The translations under genes were made by a program, and so were the position numbers. A stretch of 48,101 bases of DNA from Opitutales bacterium. Lineage in GTDB: Bacteria > Verrucomicrobiota > Verrucomicrobiia > Opitutales > Opitutaceae. Shown piece after piece: positions 40,460 through 48,101 of this stretch (its first letter is position 1; the number at the start of each line of letters is the position of its first letter). Below the pieces are notes generated by a model, which searched no databases, was not told the origin of the DNA, and worked only from the letters and a program-made list of their open reading frames with translations. The stretch is taken from the NCBI GenBank assembly GCA_900299415.1, contig OMJT01000188.1, positions 1 to 48,101 on the forward strand, in the 5' to 3' direction.

Positions 40460-41872
40460 ATGATCAAGGTCAGCCTCATCTCCCTCGGATGCGCCAAGAA
40501 TCTCGTGGATAGCGAGATCATGGTCGGTCACCTGCACCAGGCCGGCATGAAGGTCATCCCGGAGGCGGAGAAGGCCGACGTGGTGATCGTCAACACCTGC
40601 TCCTTTATCGATTCCTCCAAGGAGGAGTCGATTGGCCACATCCTCGAGGTGCATCAGAATAAGGGGATGAAAAAGCGCCGCCGCGAGCAGAAGCTCATCG
40701 TCGCCGGCTGCATGGCCCAACGGTTCTCGAAGGACCTCTCCACCTCGCTCGCCGACGAGGTCGACGCCTTCATCGGCCTCGACCAGGTCACGCAGGTCGC
40801 GCCGATCATCGAGCAGATCTACGCCAAGGAGAAGCCCGCCGATGGCCCGGCCAACCTCGTCACGGCCAAGTCCACGTTCATCCCCGATTACGACACGCCT
40901 CGCTTCCGGCTCACCCCGGGGCACCTCGCGTACGTCAAGATTGCCGAGGGCTGCAACCACCCGTGCACCTTTTGCATCATTCCGCAGATCCGTGGCCGGC
41001 ACCGCAGCCGCACCGTCGAGAGCGTGGTCGCCGAAGCCCGCCGCCTCGTCGCCGAGGGCGTGAAGGAGCTCAACCTGATCTCCCAGGACACGACCTTCTT
41101 TGGCATGGATACCTGGGAACAGCGCCCTAACCCGCGCACCCCGGTCGATTCCTCGCGCGGCACCGCCCTCACCACCCTGCTCCGCGAGCTCAACGCCATC
41201 CCCGGCGACTTCTGGATCCGGCTGCTCTACACCCACCCGGCCCACTGGAGCGATGAACTCATCCGCACCATCGCCGAGTGCCCGAAGGTCGCCCGCTACA
41301 TCGACATTCCGCTGCAGCACATCAGCGACCCGATGCTCACCGCGATGCAGCGCGAGACGAGCGGTGACTACATCCGCGACCTGCTCCGCCGCATTCGCGC
41401 TGGCATTCCGGGCATCGCGATCCGCACCACCTTCATCGTCGGCTTCCCCGGCGAGACCGAGGCCGATGTCGACGAACTCGCCCAATTCATCCGCGAGACC
41501 CGTTTCGAGCGCTTGGGCGTGTTCCGCTACTCCCAGGAAGACGGCACCCGCGCCGCGAAGATGGACACTCAAGTTCCCGCCAAGGTGAAGGAGGCCCGTT
41601 GGCACCGGCTGATGGCCCTGCAACGCGAGATCGCCGCCGAAGTCAGCCAGGCCGCGGTGGGACGCTCGCTTCGCGTCCTCGTCGAGGAACCCGGCGTGGC
41701 GCGCGGCGAGGCCGACGCACCCGACATCGACGGCCGAGTCTACGTCTCAGACCGCCTGCCCGTCGGCGCCTTCGCCGAAGTGAAGATCACCGGGTTCCAC
41801 GACTACGACCTACTGGCACTGCCCGCGGGCCATCAGCCCCGAGAGTACAAGGTCGCGCGCCAGGCGCAGTAA
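40460..41872 (+). CDS. rimO: Ribosomal protein S12 methylthiotransferase RimO
   Basis: VSLISLGCAKNLVDSEIMVG, NTCSFIDSSKEESI, EGCNHPCTFCIIPQIRGRHRSR (radical SAM), C-terminal TRAM-like domain. Confidence 0.96.
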   Translation: MIKVSLISLGCAKNLVDSEIMVGHLHQAGMKVIPEAEKADVVIVNTCSFIDSSKEESIGHILEVHQNKGMKKRRREQKLIVAGCMAQRFSKDLSTSLADEVDAFIGLDQVTQVAPIIEQIYAKEKPADGPANLVTAKSTFIPDYDTPRFRLTPGHLAYVKIAEGCNHPCTFCIIPQIRGRHRSRTVESVVAEARRLVAEGVKELNLISQDTTFFGMDTWEQRPNPRTPVDSSRGTALTTLLRELNAIPGDFWIRLLYTHPAHWSDELIRTIAECPKVARYIDIPLQHISDPMLTAMQRETSGDYIRDLLRRIRAGIPGIAIRTTFIVGFPGETEADVDELAQFIRETRFERLGVFRYSQEDGTRAAKMDTQVPAKVKEARWHRLMALQREIAAEVSQAAVGRSLRVLVEEPGVARGEADAPDIDGRVYVSDRLPVGAFAEVKITGFHDYDLLALPAGHQPREYKVARQAQ

Positions 41873-41907
41873 CGAGGGCCCGATCCGGCCGCCGGTACCC
41901 GCCCTGC

Positions 41908-42687
41908 CTACTTGACCACGTCCACCGGCCCCACCGGCATCGGCACCGCCTTCACCGCCGCGGCCTGTTTGGCCATGTCGACAATGTCTTCGGCTGGAAC
42001 CACCACGATCTGGATCGCGGTGTTGTTCGAGAGATAGGCCAGGGCGATGCCGAGGGGCTTGCCCTTCATGTCGAATACCGGACAGCCCAGGGTTTGGTCG
42101 GTGGTGAGGATCAGCTTCCGGGGGCGCTCGATCATGCCGAGCACGGAGACCACCTGAATGACCGGCGTGCGCTGCATATTCTTCGGCAGGCGGGTCATGT
42201 CGAAATAGGTCCCGAGTACCTCGGCCTTCCCGGCGTCCTCCAGGTTCAAGTAGGGATAAGTCTTGGCCGGACCGGCGCCGGCAAGCGGTGCGATGAAGGC
42301 GAGATCGAGCTCGGCATCCTTCAGGACCACCATGGCCGGAATCTCGGTGTTGTCGGCGAGGCGCAGCTTTACTTCCTTGAACTCCGAATCCGAGTTGTCG
42401 CTGCTGCCGCGCCCGCGGCCCACGCGCGGGTCGATCGCGGTCAGCGAGGTGACGGTGAGACCCGTCGGTGAGATTACGGTGGCATTGACCTCGACCTTCT
42501 GTTCAGCGGACCCCCGGCCGCCCCGGCCGCCCGCACCGCCGTTCACCACCAACTCGACCGACACGATGGCGTCCGCGTTCTTCTTCACGATCTCGCGGCC
42601 GGCCGCGGCCTCGGCCTCGGTCGCGGCGGAAAGGGGCGCCGCGAGAGCGGCGGAGACGAGGGCGGTCAGGAGGACGGTGGCTTTCAT
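41908..42687 (-). CDS. Secreted S1C/HtrA-like protein with degenerate catalytic residues (putative pseudoprotease)
   Basis: Signal peptide; DLAFIAPL matches HtrA Asp motif; TLGCPVFDMKGKPLGIAL matches the Ser motif region without Ser; ATGA overlap with the HtrA gene. Confidence 0.7.
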   Translation of the reverse strand: MKATVLLTALVSAALAAPLSAATEAEAAAGREIVKKNADAIVSVELVVNGGAGGRGGRGSAEQKVEVNATVISPTGLTVTSLTAIDPRVGRGRGSSDNSDSEFKEVKLRLADNTEIPAMVVLKDAELDLAFIAPLAGAGPAKTYPYLNLEDAGKAEVLGTYFDMTRLPKNMQRTPVIQVVSVLGMIERPRKLILTTDQTLGCPVFDMKGKPLGIALAYLSNNTAIQIVVVPAEDIVDMAKQAAAVKAVPMPVGPVDVVK

Positions 42688-44774
42688 GGTTTCAGGGGTT
42701 GCTTGAGATTGATCTCGATAAATCCGGTCTCGCCGCGGCGGTAGACGAGCATGACAAGGTGACCCTTGCCCGAGCTCACGACGGCGTTGCGGGCGCGCTG
42801 GAGCTCGGCCACGGTCGCCACTTTCGTGCCGTCGATCTCCATGATCAGGTCGTCCGAGCGCAAGCCGGCGAGGTAGGACCATCCGGCCGAGACCACACTG
42901 GAAACGAGCACGCCAGAAAGGTTGCCGGGCAACTGCAGGCGGACCCGGTCATCGAAAGCGACATCGCGCACCTCATACTCCAGCTTGATATCCTCCCACT
43001 CCGGCATTTCCGCCGACGGGGTTGGCTGGGCCTCGAGCACGATCGCGAGCTCAAGCCGCTTGTTGTTCTCGGCGGTCTCGCGCCAGAGGGAAAATTTGGC
43101 CTCGGTGCCGACGCGGTACTGGCGGATCATGCGAGCAAGCACGTCAGCGTCCTCCTGACGACGCTCGTTCACGTCCTGCCCATCGACAGCGAGAATAACG
43201 TCGCCGACCTTCAGCCCGGCCGCCTCAGCCTTGGTGCCGGGATGCACCCGGGTGACCCGCGCGCCGCCGTCGGCCTTGATGCCGAGCTGGGTCGCAAGTT
43301 TGGGGGTGAGTGGCTGCGAGGAGACGCCGAGCCAGGCGCGGCGCGCCTGCGGGGTGATGTTCTTCGGGCTGGTGAGCCGGAGCTCGACCACTGAGCTGAG
43401 GAGCGCGCCGTCACGCCGGATGCTGGCCAGGACGGTTTTGGTCCCGGTCGTGTCCTCGGGGATAATCTTCTCAGTGATCGCGACGAGATCGGCGACATTG
43501 TTCACCGGCTGGCCGTTCACCCCGACGATGACGTCCTGTACCCGCAGGTCCGGTTCGGCCTGCCCAGCGGCACCGCCGGGTCGGATATTCTGAATCCAGA
43601 CGCCCTTCTTCTCGGGCAGTCGGGCGTCGCGGGCCAGGTCGCGCGTAAGATCGCGCACCACCGCGCCCCAGGCCTTGAACTCCTTGTCGTCGGCTTGGGC
43701 CAGCTCGCGAACATCGAGCTTCACCCTGGCGGACTGCTTTGCCGTGCCGCGGAGGAAATCGATCGCCAGCTCGCTACCAGGGGCCTGCGCAGTCTCGAGG
43801 CGGTAGAAATGGGCCACGGCCTTTTCCTTTTCGCCTTCGATGGTTTTGCCGGCAGCGGCCACGATCACGTCGCCGGCCTTGATGCCGGCCGCCGCGGCGG
43901 GCGAGCCCTCCGCGACGTCGGCGACGACCACACCGCTGGACTGATTGAGAGACTCGAGCTTTTCCTGGACGGTGATGCCGGACCAGCCACGAATGACACG
44001 CTTGTTGCGGATGATCTGGTCAGCCACCTCTCGCGCGAGGTTAGCCGGAATGGCACCGCTGAGGCTGACCACGCCAATCTCATTGATGCCAATGACCTCG
44101 CCCTTGGTGTTGACCAGCGGGCCGCCGCTGTTGCCGCCGTAGATGGTGGCGTCGTGCAGGATCCAGTGGACGAGCGTGCCGACGTTCTCGCCGCGCAGCA
44201 TCATCGGGCCGATGTTCTCGGACATCGTGAGGGTGGGATTAGCAACGATCCCGCGAGTGCTCGACTGCGAGAGGAAGCCGGGACTGCCGAGCGCAAAGAC
44301 GACATTGCCCGGGACGAGCTTGTCGGAATCGCCGAAGTTCGTGACCTGGAGGGGCGCGGCACCCTTCTTGCGCTGGGTGAGGTCGAGCTTGAGCACCGCG
44401 AGGTCGGTCATTGGGTCCTGACCGATGCGGACCGCCTCGATCATCTCGCCGTCGTAGAGGTAGCAACGGTAGTAGTTGGCATCCTCGGCGACGTGGCAAT
44501 TCGTAAGCAGGTAGCCCTCTTGGGAAATGATCACGCCGCTCCCGCCGACCCACGCTTTCGTGAGACGGCCGTCGCGCGGCTGCTCGCGGATCGCCTCGAT
44601 GCGCACGATGGAAGGGAAGACCTTCGCGAGCATGTCAGTATTCTCCGTCATGGCGGCCGACGCGGCCCCACCGGCGGTCACCTGGGCAGCCTCGCGTGTG
44701 CAGGCCGTGACCGAGAGCAGGGATAGGCAGGCGGCGCCGACCGCGGCCGGGACAGGGAGGCGGGGACGATTCAT
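42684..44774 (-). CDS. HtrA/DegP-like serine protease with several PDZ domains, probable lipoprotein
   Basis: LLSVTAC lipobox; triad LLTNCHVAED, TDLAVLKLD, YGGNSGGPLVNTKGEVIGIN; repeated PDZ motifs (AAAAGIKAGDVIVAAAG, AAGLKVGDVILAVDG). Confidence 0.93.
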   Translation of the reverse strand: MNRPRLPVPAAVGAACLSLLSVTACTREAAQVTAGGAASAAMTENTDMLAKVFPSIVRIEAIREQPRDGRLTKAWVGGSGVIISQEGYLLTNCHVAEDANYYRCYLYDGEMIEAVRIGQDPMTDLAVLKLDLTQRKKGAAPLQVTNFGDSDKLVPGNVVFALGSPGFLSQSSTRGIVANPTLTMSENIGPMMLRGENVGTLVHWILHDATIYGGNSGGPLVNTKGEVIGINEIGVVSLSGAIPANLAREVADQIIRNKRVIRGWSGITVQEKLESLNQSSGVVVADVAEGSPAAAAGIKAGDVIVAAAGKTIEGEKEKAVAHFYRLETAQAPGSELAIDFLRGTAKQSARVKLDVRELAQADDKEFKAWGAVVRDLTRDLARDARLPEKKGVWIQNIRPGGAAGQAEPDLRVQDVIVGVNGQPVNNVADLVAITEKIIPEDTTGTKTVLASIRRDGALLSSVVELRLTSPKNITPQARRAWLGVSSQPLTPKLATQLGIKADGGARVTRVHPGTKAEAAGLKVGDVILAVDGQDVNERRQEDADVLARMIRQYRVGTEAKFSLWRETAENNKRLELAIVLEAQPTPSAEMPEWEDIKLEYEVRDVAFDDRVRLQLPGNLSGVLVSSVVSAGWSYLAGLRSDDLIMEIDGTKVATVAELQRARNAVVSSGKGHLVMLVYRRGETGFIEINLKQPLKP

Positions 44775-44831
44775 GGGAGGGGCGTCGTTACAAGATACAG
44801 AACCTTGCCAGTGGCAATGCTGGGCAGCGGC

Positions 44832-46259
44832 TCAGAGACGGCGGGCGGCGACAAATTCCGCGATGATTCCGTCGAAGCTGCCATTGGTAAAGAAGACGAC
44901 CACGCGCGGATCCTTCGGATCTGTTACGGAATTCCCGCGGAGTTCCTGCAGTAAGTGGGCGTTGGTCGGGGCCGTGTAGGCTCGCCGGCCGCGCGCCGCC
45001 AAGGCGGCCAAAACGGCGTCGGGATCGAAGCGCTCGGATTCCGCGAGCTTCTCGGCGCGGTTGACGGCGCCGAGGTAGATCTCGTCGGCCAGCGCGAGCG
45101 CCTCGATGAAAGCAGGCTGCAGCACGCGCGTCCGGGCCGTATTGCTCCGGGGCTCGAACACGGCGGTGAGGCGGCTGCCGGGAAATCGGGACCGAAACGA
45201 CCGCAGGGTCTCCGCCAGCGCCGTGGGATGATGCCCGAAATCCTCGACGACGGTCAGGCCGGGCAGCGCAAGCAGCGTCTCCTGCCGGCGCTTCACGCCA
45301 CGAAACCCGACTAGCGGCGCGAGCAGCGCGGCGCCCGGCGGCGATGCATCAGGCCGCAGGATGAGCGCCACGGCGGCGGCCGCCATCGCGGCGTTGCGTG
45401 CGTTGTAGAGGCCCGGAAGTTTCCAGGTCACCGCTCCCCACGGCTGGCCGCGCCAGAGCAGCCGAAAATTTACGCCGGTGGCATCCTCGCGAAAATCCAC
45501 AATCCGCGCGTCGTTGTCTTCGCCCGTACCGACCTTCCAGACCTGCGTCCAAGCCATCGACCCAAGTGCGCGCAGGTTTTCATCGTCGCCGTTCAGCACC
45601 ACCCAGCCACCCCGTGGCACGATCCGCACGAAATGGCGGAAGGTCCGCTGCACATCGGCGAGGTCGCGAAAGATGTCGGCGTGGTCGAATTCAAGGTTGT
45701 TCAGCACCGCGACGCGCGGCGCGTAGTGGATGAATTTGCTTCGCTTGTCGAAGAACGCGCTGTCGTACTCGTCGCCCTCGATGACAAAAGGATCCGCCGC
45801 CGCGCCGAGATGGTGACCCGTCGGAGGATCGAGCGGCACACCGCCGATCAGGTAGCCGGGGTCGAGACCCGCGCCGCGCAGCAGGAACGCCGCGAGTGAG
45901 GTGGTCGTCGTCTTGCCGTGCGTTCCCGCCACCACGAGGTTGCGCCGGCCCTGCAGCACGTGGTCGTGGAGGAAGGCCGGCAGCGAGGTGAAGGCCAGCG
46001 TCCCCGCGTCGAGCAGCCACTCGACCTCGGGATTGCCGCGCGACATCGCGTTGCCGATGACGACGAGGTCCGGGCCGAGCTTTTCCAAGCGCCCAGCATC
46101 GTAGCCCGCATGGACCGTGATGCCCGCGCCGGCCAGCACGTCGCTCATCGGCGGATAGATCCCCTGGTCCGCCCCAAGCACCTCGTGGCCCGCGGCCCGG
46201 GCCAGCAGCGCGGCGTTGCCCATCGCCGTCCCGCAGATGCCCATGAAATAGATCCGCAT
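44832..46259 (-). CDS. mpl: UDP-N-acetylmuramate:L-alanyl-gamma-D-glutamyl-meso-diaminopimelate ligase
   Basis: MRIYFMGICGTAMGNAALLARAAGHEVLGAD, VVAGTHGKTTTTSLAAFLL, VEDFGHHPTALAETL. Confidence 0.93.
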   Translation of the reverse strand: MRIYFMGICGTAMGNAALLARAAGHEVLGADQGIYPPMSDVLAGAGITVHAGYDAGRLEKLGPDLVVIGNAMSRGNPEVEWLLDAGTLAFTSLPAFLHDHVLQGRRNLVVAGTHGKTTTTSLAAFLLRGAGLDPGYLIGGVPLDPPTGHHLGAAADPFVIEGDEYDSAFFDKRSKFIHYAPRVAVLNNLEFDHADIFRDLADVQRTFRHFVRIVPRGGWVVLNGDDENLRALGSMAWTQVWKVGTGEDNDARIVDFREDATGVNFRLLWRGQPWGAVTWKLPGLYNARNAAMAAAAVALILRPDASPPGAALLAPLVGFRGVKRRQETLLALPGLTVVEDFGHHPTALAETLRSFRSRFPGSRLTAVFEPRSNTARTRVLQPAFIEALALADEIYLGAVNRAEKLAESERFDPDAVLAALAARGRRAYTAPTNAHLLQELRGNSVTDPKDPRVVVFFTNGSFDGIIAEFVAARRL

Positions 46260-46432
46260 GCCCGACGTAAGTGGGTGCCCCGCCGGGACGTCAGCAAAAA
46301 ATGCGCACCCCGATCTGGCGAAAAAATCCTTCCCCCGGAATAAAGATTGGGATGTCCTCTCCATCCTCGTTCCGGCAGCGCCTCCACGCCCCAAGTGGTC
46401 ACCCCGACGCCCCCGCACATTTAAACTCCCCC

Positions 46433-47143
46433 ATGAAAAACCTGCTCGCGCTCACGCTCTCGCTCATCGCTGTCGCCCCGCTCGCCGCCCAGGCTCCTGC
46501 GCCCAAGGACGGTCCCACCCCCGCCGGTTGGAAATACGTGGAGGACCGCAGCACCAGCGCCTCGGACCCCGATGGCCCCGGTTCGATCAAGATCACCTCC
46601 GCCGGCTCCGGTTACCATATCCTGACCCCCACGGCGGCCGTCTTCTGGAACCCGGCCAACACCGCGACGGGCAATTATACGCTCAAGGCCCGCGTCACCA
46701 TCAACGAGCGCAGCGGCCACGTGAACTTCTACGGCCTTGTCTTCGGCGGCAAGGACCTCGGTACTCCGACCCAGTCCTACAACTACTTCCTCGTCGCCCA
46801 GGACAACCCGCCCGGTGCCCAGTTCGGCGCCCCTCAGCCGCTCGGCTCCTTCCTGATCAAGAAGATGTCCGGCACCACGGCCACCCCGGTGTTCCAGCTG
46901 CCCGGAGCGTCCGGACGAAGCGGCACCGTTGCCCACGCCGTGATCAAGGTCCCCGATGCCAACGGCAAGGCGACCAATGACCTCGAGGTCCGGGTTCAGG
47001 CCACCAAGGTCGACTTCGTCATCAATGGAACCATCGTGCACACGGCCCCCCGTGAAGGACTGGTCACCGACGGCATCTGGGGCATCCGCTCGAACCACCT
47101 GCTCAACATCAACGTCGACGGCCTGAGCGTCACCAAGCAGTAA
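46433..47143 (+). CDS. Secreted LamG/DUF1080-like (concanavalin-fold) protein
   Basis: Signal peptide; GNYTLKARVTINERSGHVNFYGLVFGGKDL, LEVRVQATKVDFVINGTIVHT, DGIWGIRSNHLLNINVDGL. Confidence 0.65.
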   Translation: MKNLLALTLSLIAVAPLAAQAPAPKDGPTPAGWKYVEDRSTSASDPDGPGSIKITSAGSGYHILTPTAAVFWNPANTATGNYTLKARVTINERSGHVNFYGLVFGGKDLGTPTQSYNYFLVAQDNPPGAQFGAPQPLGSFLIKKMSGTTATPVFQLPGASGRSGTVAHAVIKVPDANGKATNDLEVRVQATKVDFVINGTIVHTAPREGLVTDGIWGIRSNHLLNINVDGLSVTKQ

Positions 47144-47230
47144 TGTCTCCCGGGGCCCACCGGCATCCTTGTTGTTCCATCTGGTTCGCCAGGTGGTGCA
47201 ACCCAGGCCCCACCTGAACCGTCAGTCTGT

Positions 47231-47258
47231 GGCGCGCGTCTCCGGTCGCGCGCCTTTT
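47231..47258 (+). terminator. Rho-independent terminator after the LamG/DUF1080-like gene
   Basis: GGCGCGCG-N8-CGCGCGCC + TTTT. Confidence 0.65.
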
Positions 47259-47268
47259 GCTTTTCCCC

Positions 47269-48101
47269 ATGACCTCGCGCCTTCCCTCCCTGGCCCTGCT
47301 GCGTCGCGCCGCTGTCGCAACCGCCGCTCTTGCCCTGCCCTGCCTCCTCGCCGCCGCCGAGCCGCCAGGTCCCGCCGTAATCCTCGAGGATCTCAAGTCC
47401 TTTGCGAGCATGGGAACCGTGCTCCACGTCGCCGCCCACCCCGACGACGAGAACACCCAGCTGATCACCTACCTCTCCAAAGGCCGGCACTACCGCACCG
47501 CGTACCTCTCGGTTACCCGCGGCGACGGCGGCCAGAACGAGATCGGTCCGGAGTTTGACGCCGAACTCGGCGTCGCTCGCACCCAGGAACTGCTCGCAGC
47601 CCGGCGCATCGATGGCGGACGCCAGTTCTTCACGCGCGCGCTGGACTTCGGCTACTCGAAGACCGTTGAGGAGACCCTGCGCATCTGGGAACGCGACAAC
47701 GTCCTCGGCGATGTCGTCCGCGTCATCCGCACGTTCCGACCTGATGTGATCGTGAACGCCTTTGCCCCGATGCAGCAGAACGGCAACCACGGCAACCACA
47801 ACGCCTCTTCCATCCTCGCTCTTGATGCCTTCAAGCTCGCGGCCGATCCGACCGCCTATCCCGAGCAGCTCGCGGACGGGCTCACGGTCTGGCAGGCAAA
47901 GCGCATTCTGCAGGGCGCGGGACCGACCAATACCGCTGGCACCGACCCAGTCACCGGTGAGACCTACGCCGCCCTGTCCAACCGCAGCCGCGGCATGCAC
48001 CAGACCCAGTTCGGCGTCCCCGGCGCCCGTGGCGGCGCGCGGGGCGGCGGTGGCCCCGGCGCGGCCCCAGCAAGCGGACGTGGAGCCGGCGGAGCCCCGG
48101 C
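47269..48101 (+). CDS. Secreted PIG-L family deacetylase, truncated by window edge
   Basis: Own translation from ATG 47269: signal peptide, VLHVAAHPDDENTQLITYLSKG (AHPDDE), FAPMQQNGNHGNHNASSILALDAF. Open at edge so missing from ORF track. Confidence 0.92.
   Translation, partial: MTSRLPSLALLRRAAVATAALALPCLLAAAEPPGPAVILEDLKSFASMGTVLHVAAHPDDENTQLITYLSKGRHYRTAYLSVTRGDGGQNEIGPEFDAELGVARTQELLAARRIDGGRQFFTRALDFGYSKTVEETLRIWERDNVLGDVVRVIRTFRPDVIVNAFAPMQQNGNHGNHNASSILALDAFKLAADPTAYPEQLADGLTVWQAKRILQGAGPTNTAGTDPVTGETYAALSNRSRGMHQTQFGVPGARGGARGGGGPGAAPASGRGAGGAP

Overview
High-GC bacterial chromosomal window; gene content suggests a Verrucomicrobia/Opitutaceae-like genome (inference from gene style, no search run). 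It is mostly core metabolism with no phage, transposase, CRISPR, rRNA or tRNA seen. Main blocks: a gapA-pgk-tpiA glycolytic cluster; a GH13 pullulanase-type enzyme; mnmA; gmd-fcl (GDP-fucose); an azurin-like cupredoxin divergent from a caa3-type cytochrome c oxidase operon with ctaG; an Rrf2 regulator-porin-SsuABC-CysK sulfur operon; a BMP/nucleoside-type ABC importer; pgsA-pgpA; coaD; a MacAB-like exporter whose adaptor has long Gly-rich inserts; two overlapping methyltransferase genes (METTL25-like and Rsm22/METTL17-like) followed by an unlisted 31-aa very basic mini-protein and rimO; an HtrA/PDZ protease coupled to an apparent pseudoprotease; mpl; and secreted proteins truncated at both window ends. 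Best leads: (1) the ribosome-linked cluster with the 31-aa basic ORF (40294-40389); (2) the Rrf2...CysK sulfur operon with a perfect inverted repeat 14 bp upstream of the regulator; (3) the active protease/pseudoprotease pair; (4) three candidate non-coding mini-repeat insertions, one inside a coding region; (5) paired inverted repeats upstream of the MacAB-like operon; (6) a eukaryote-like PGK.
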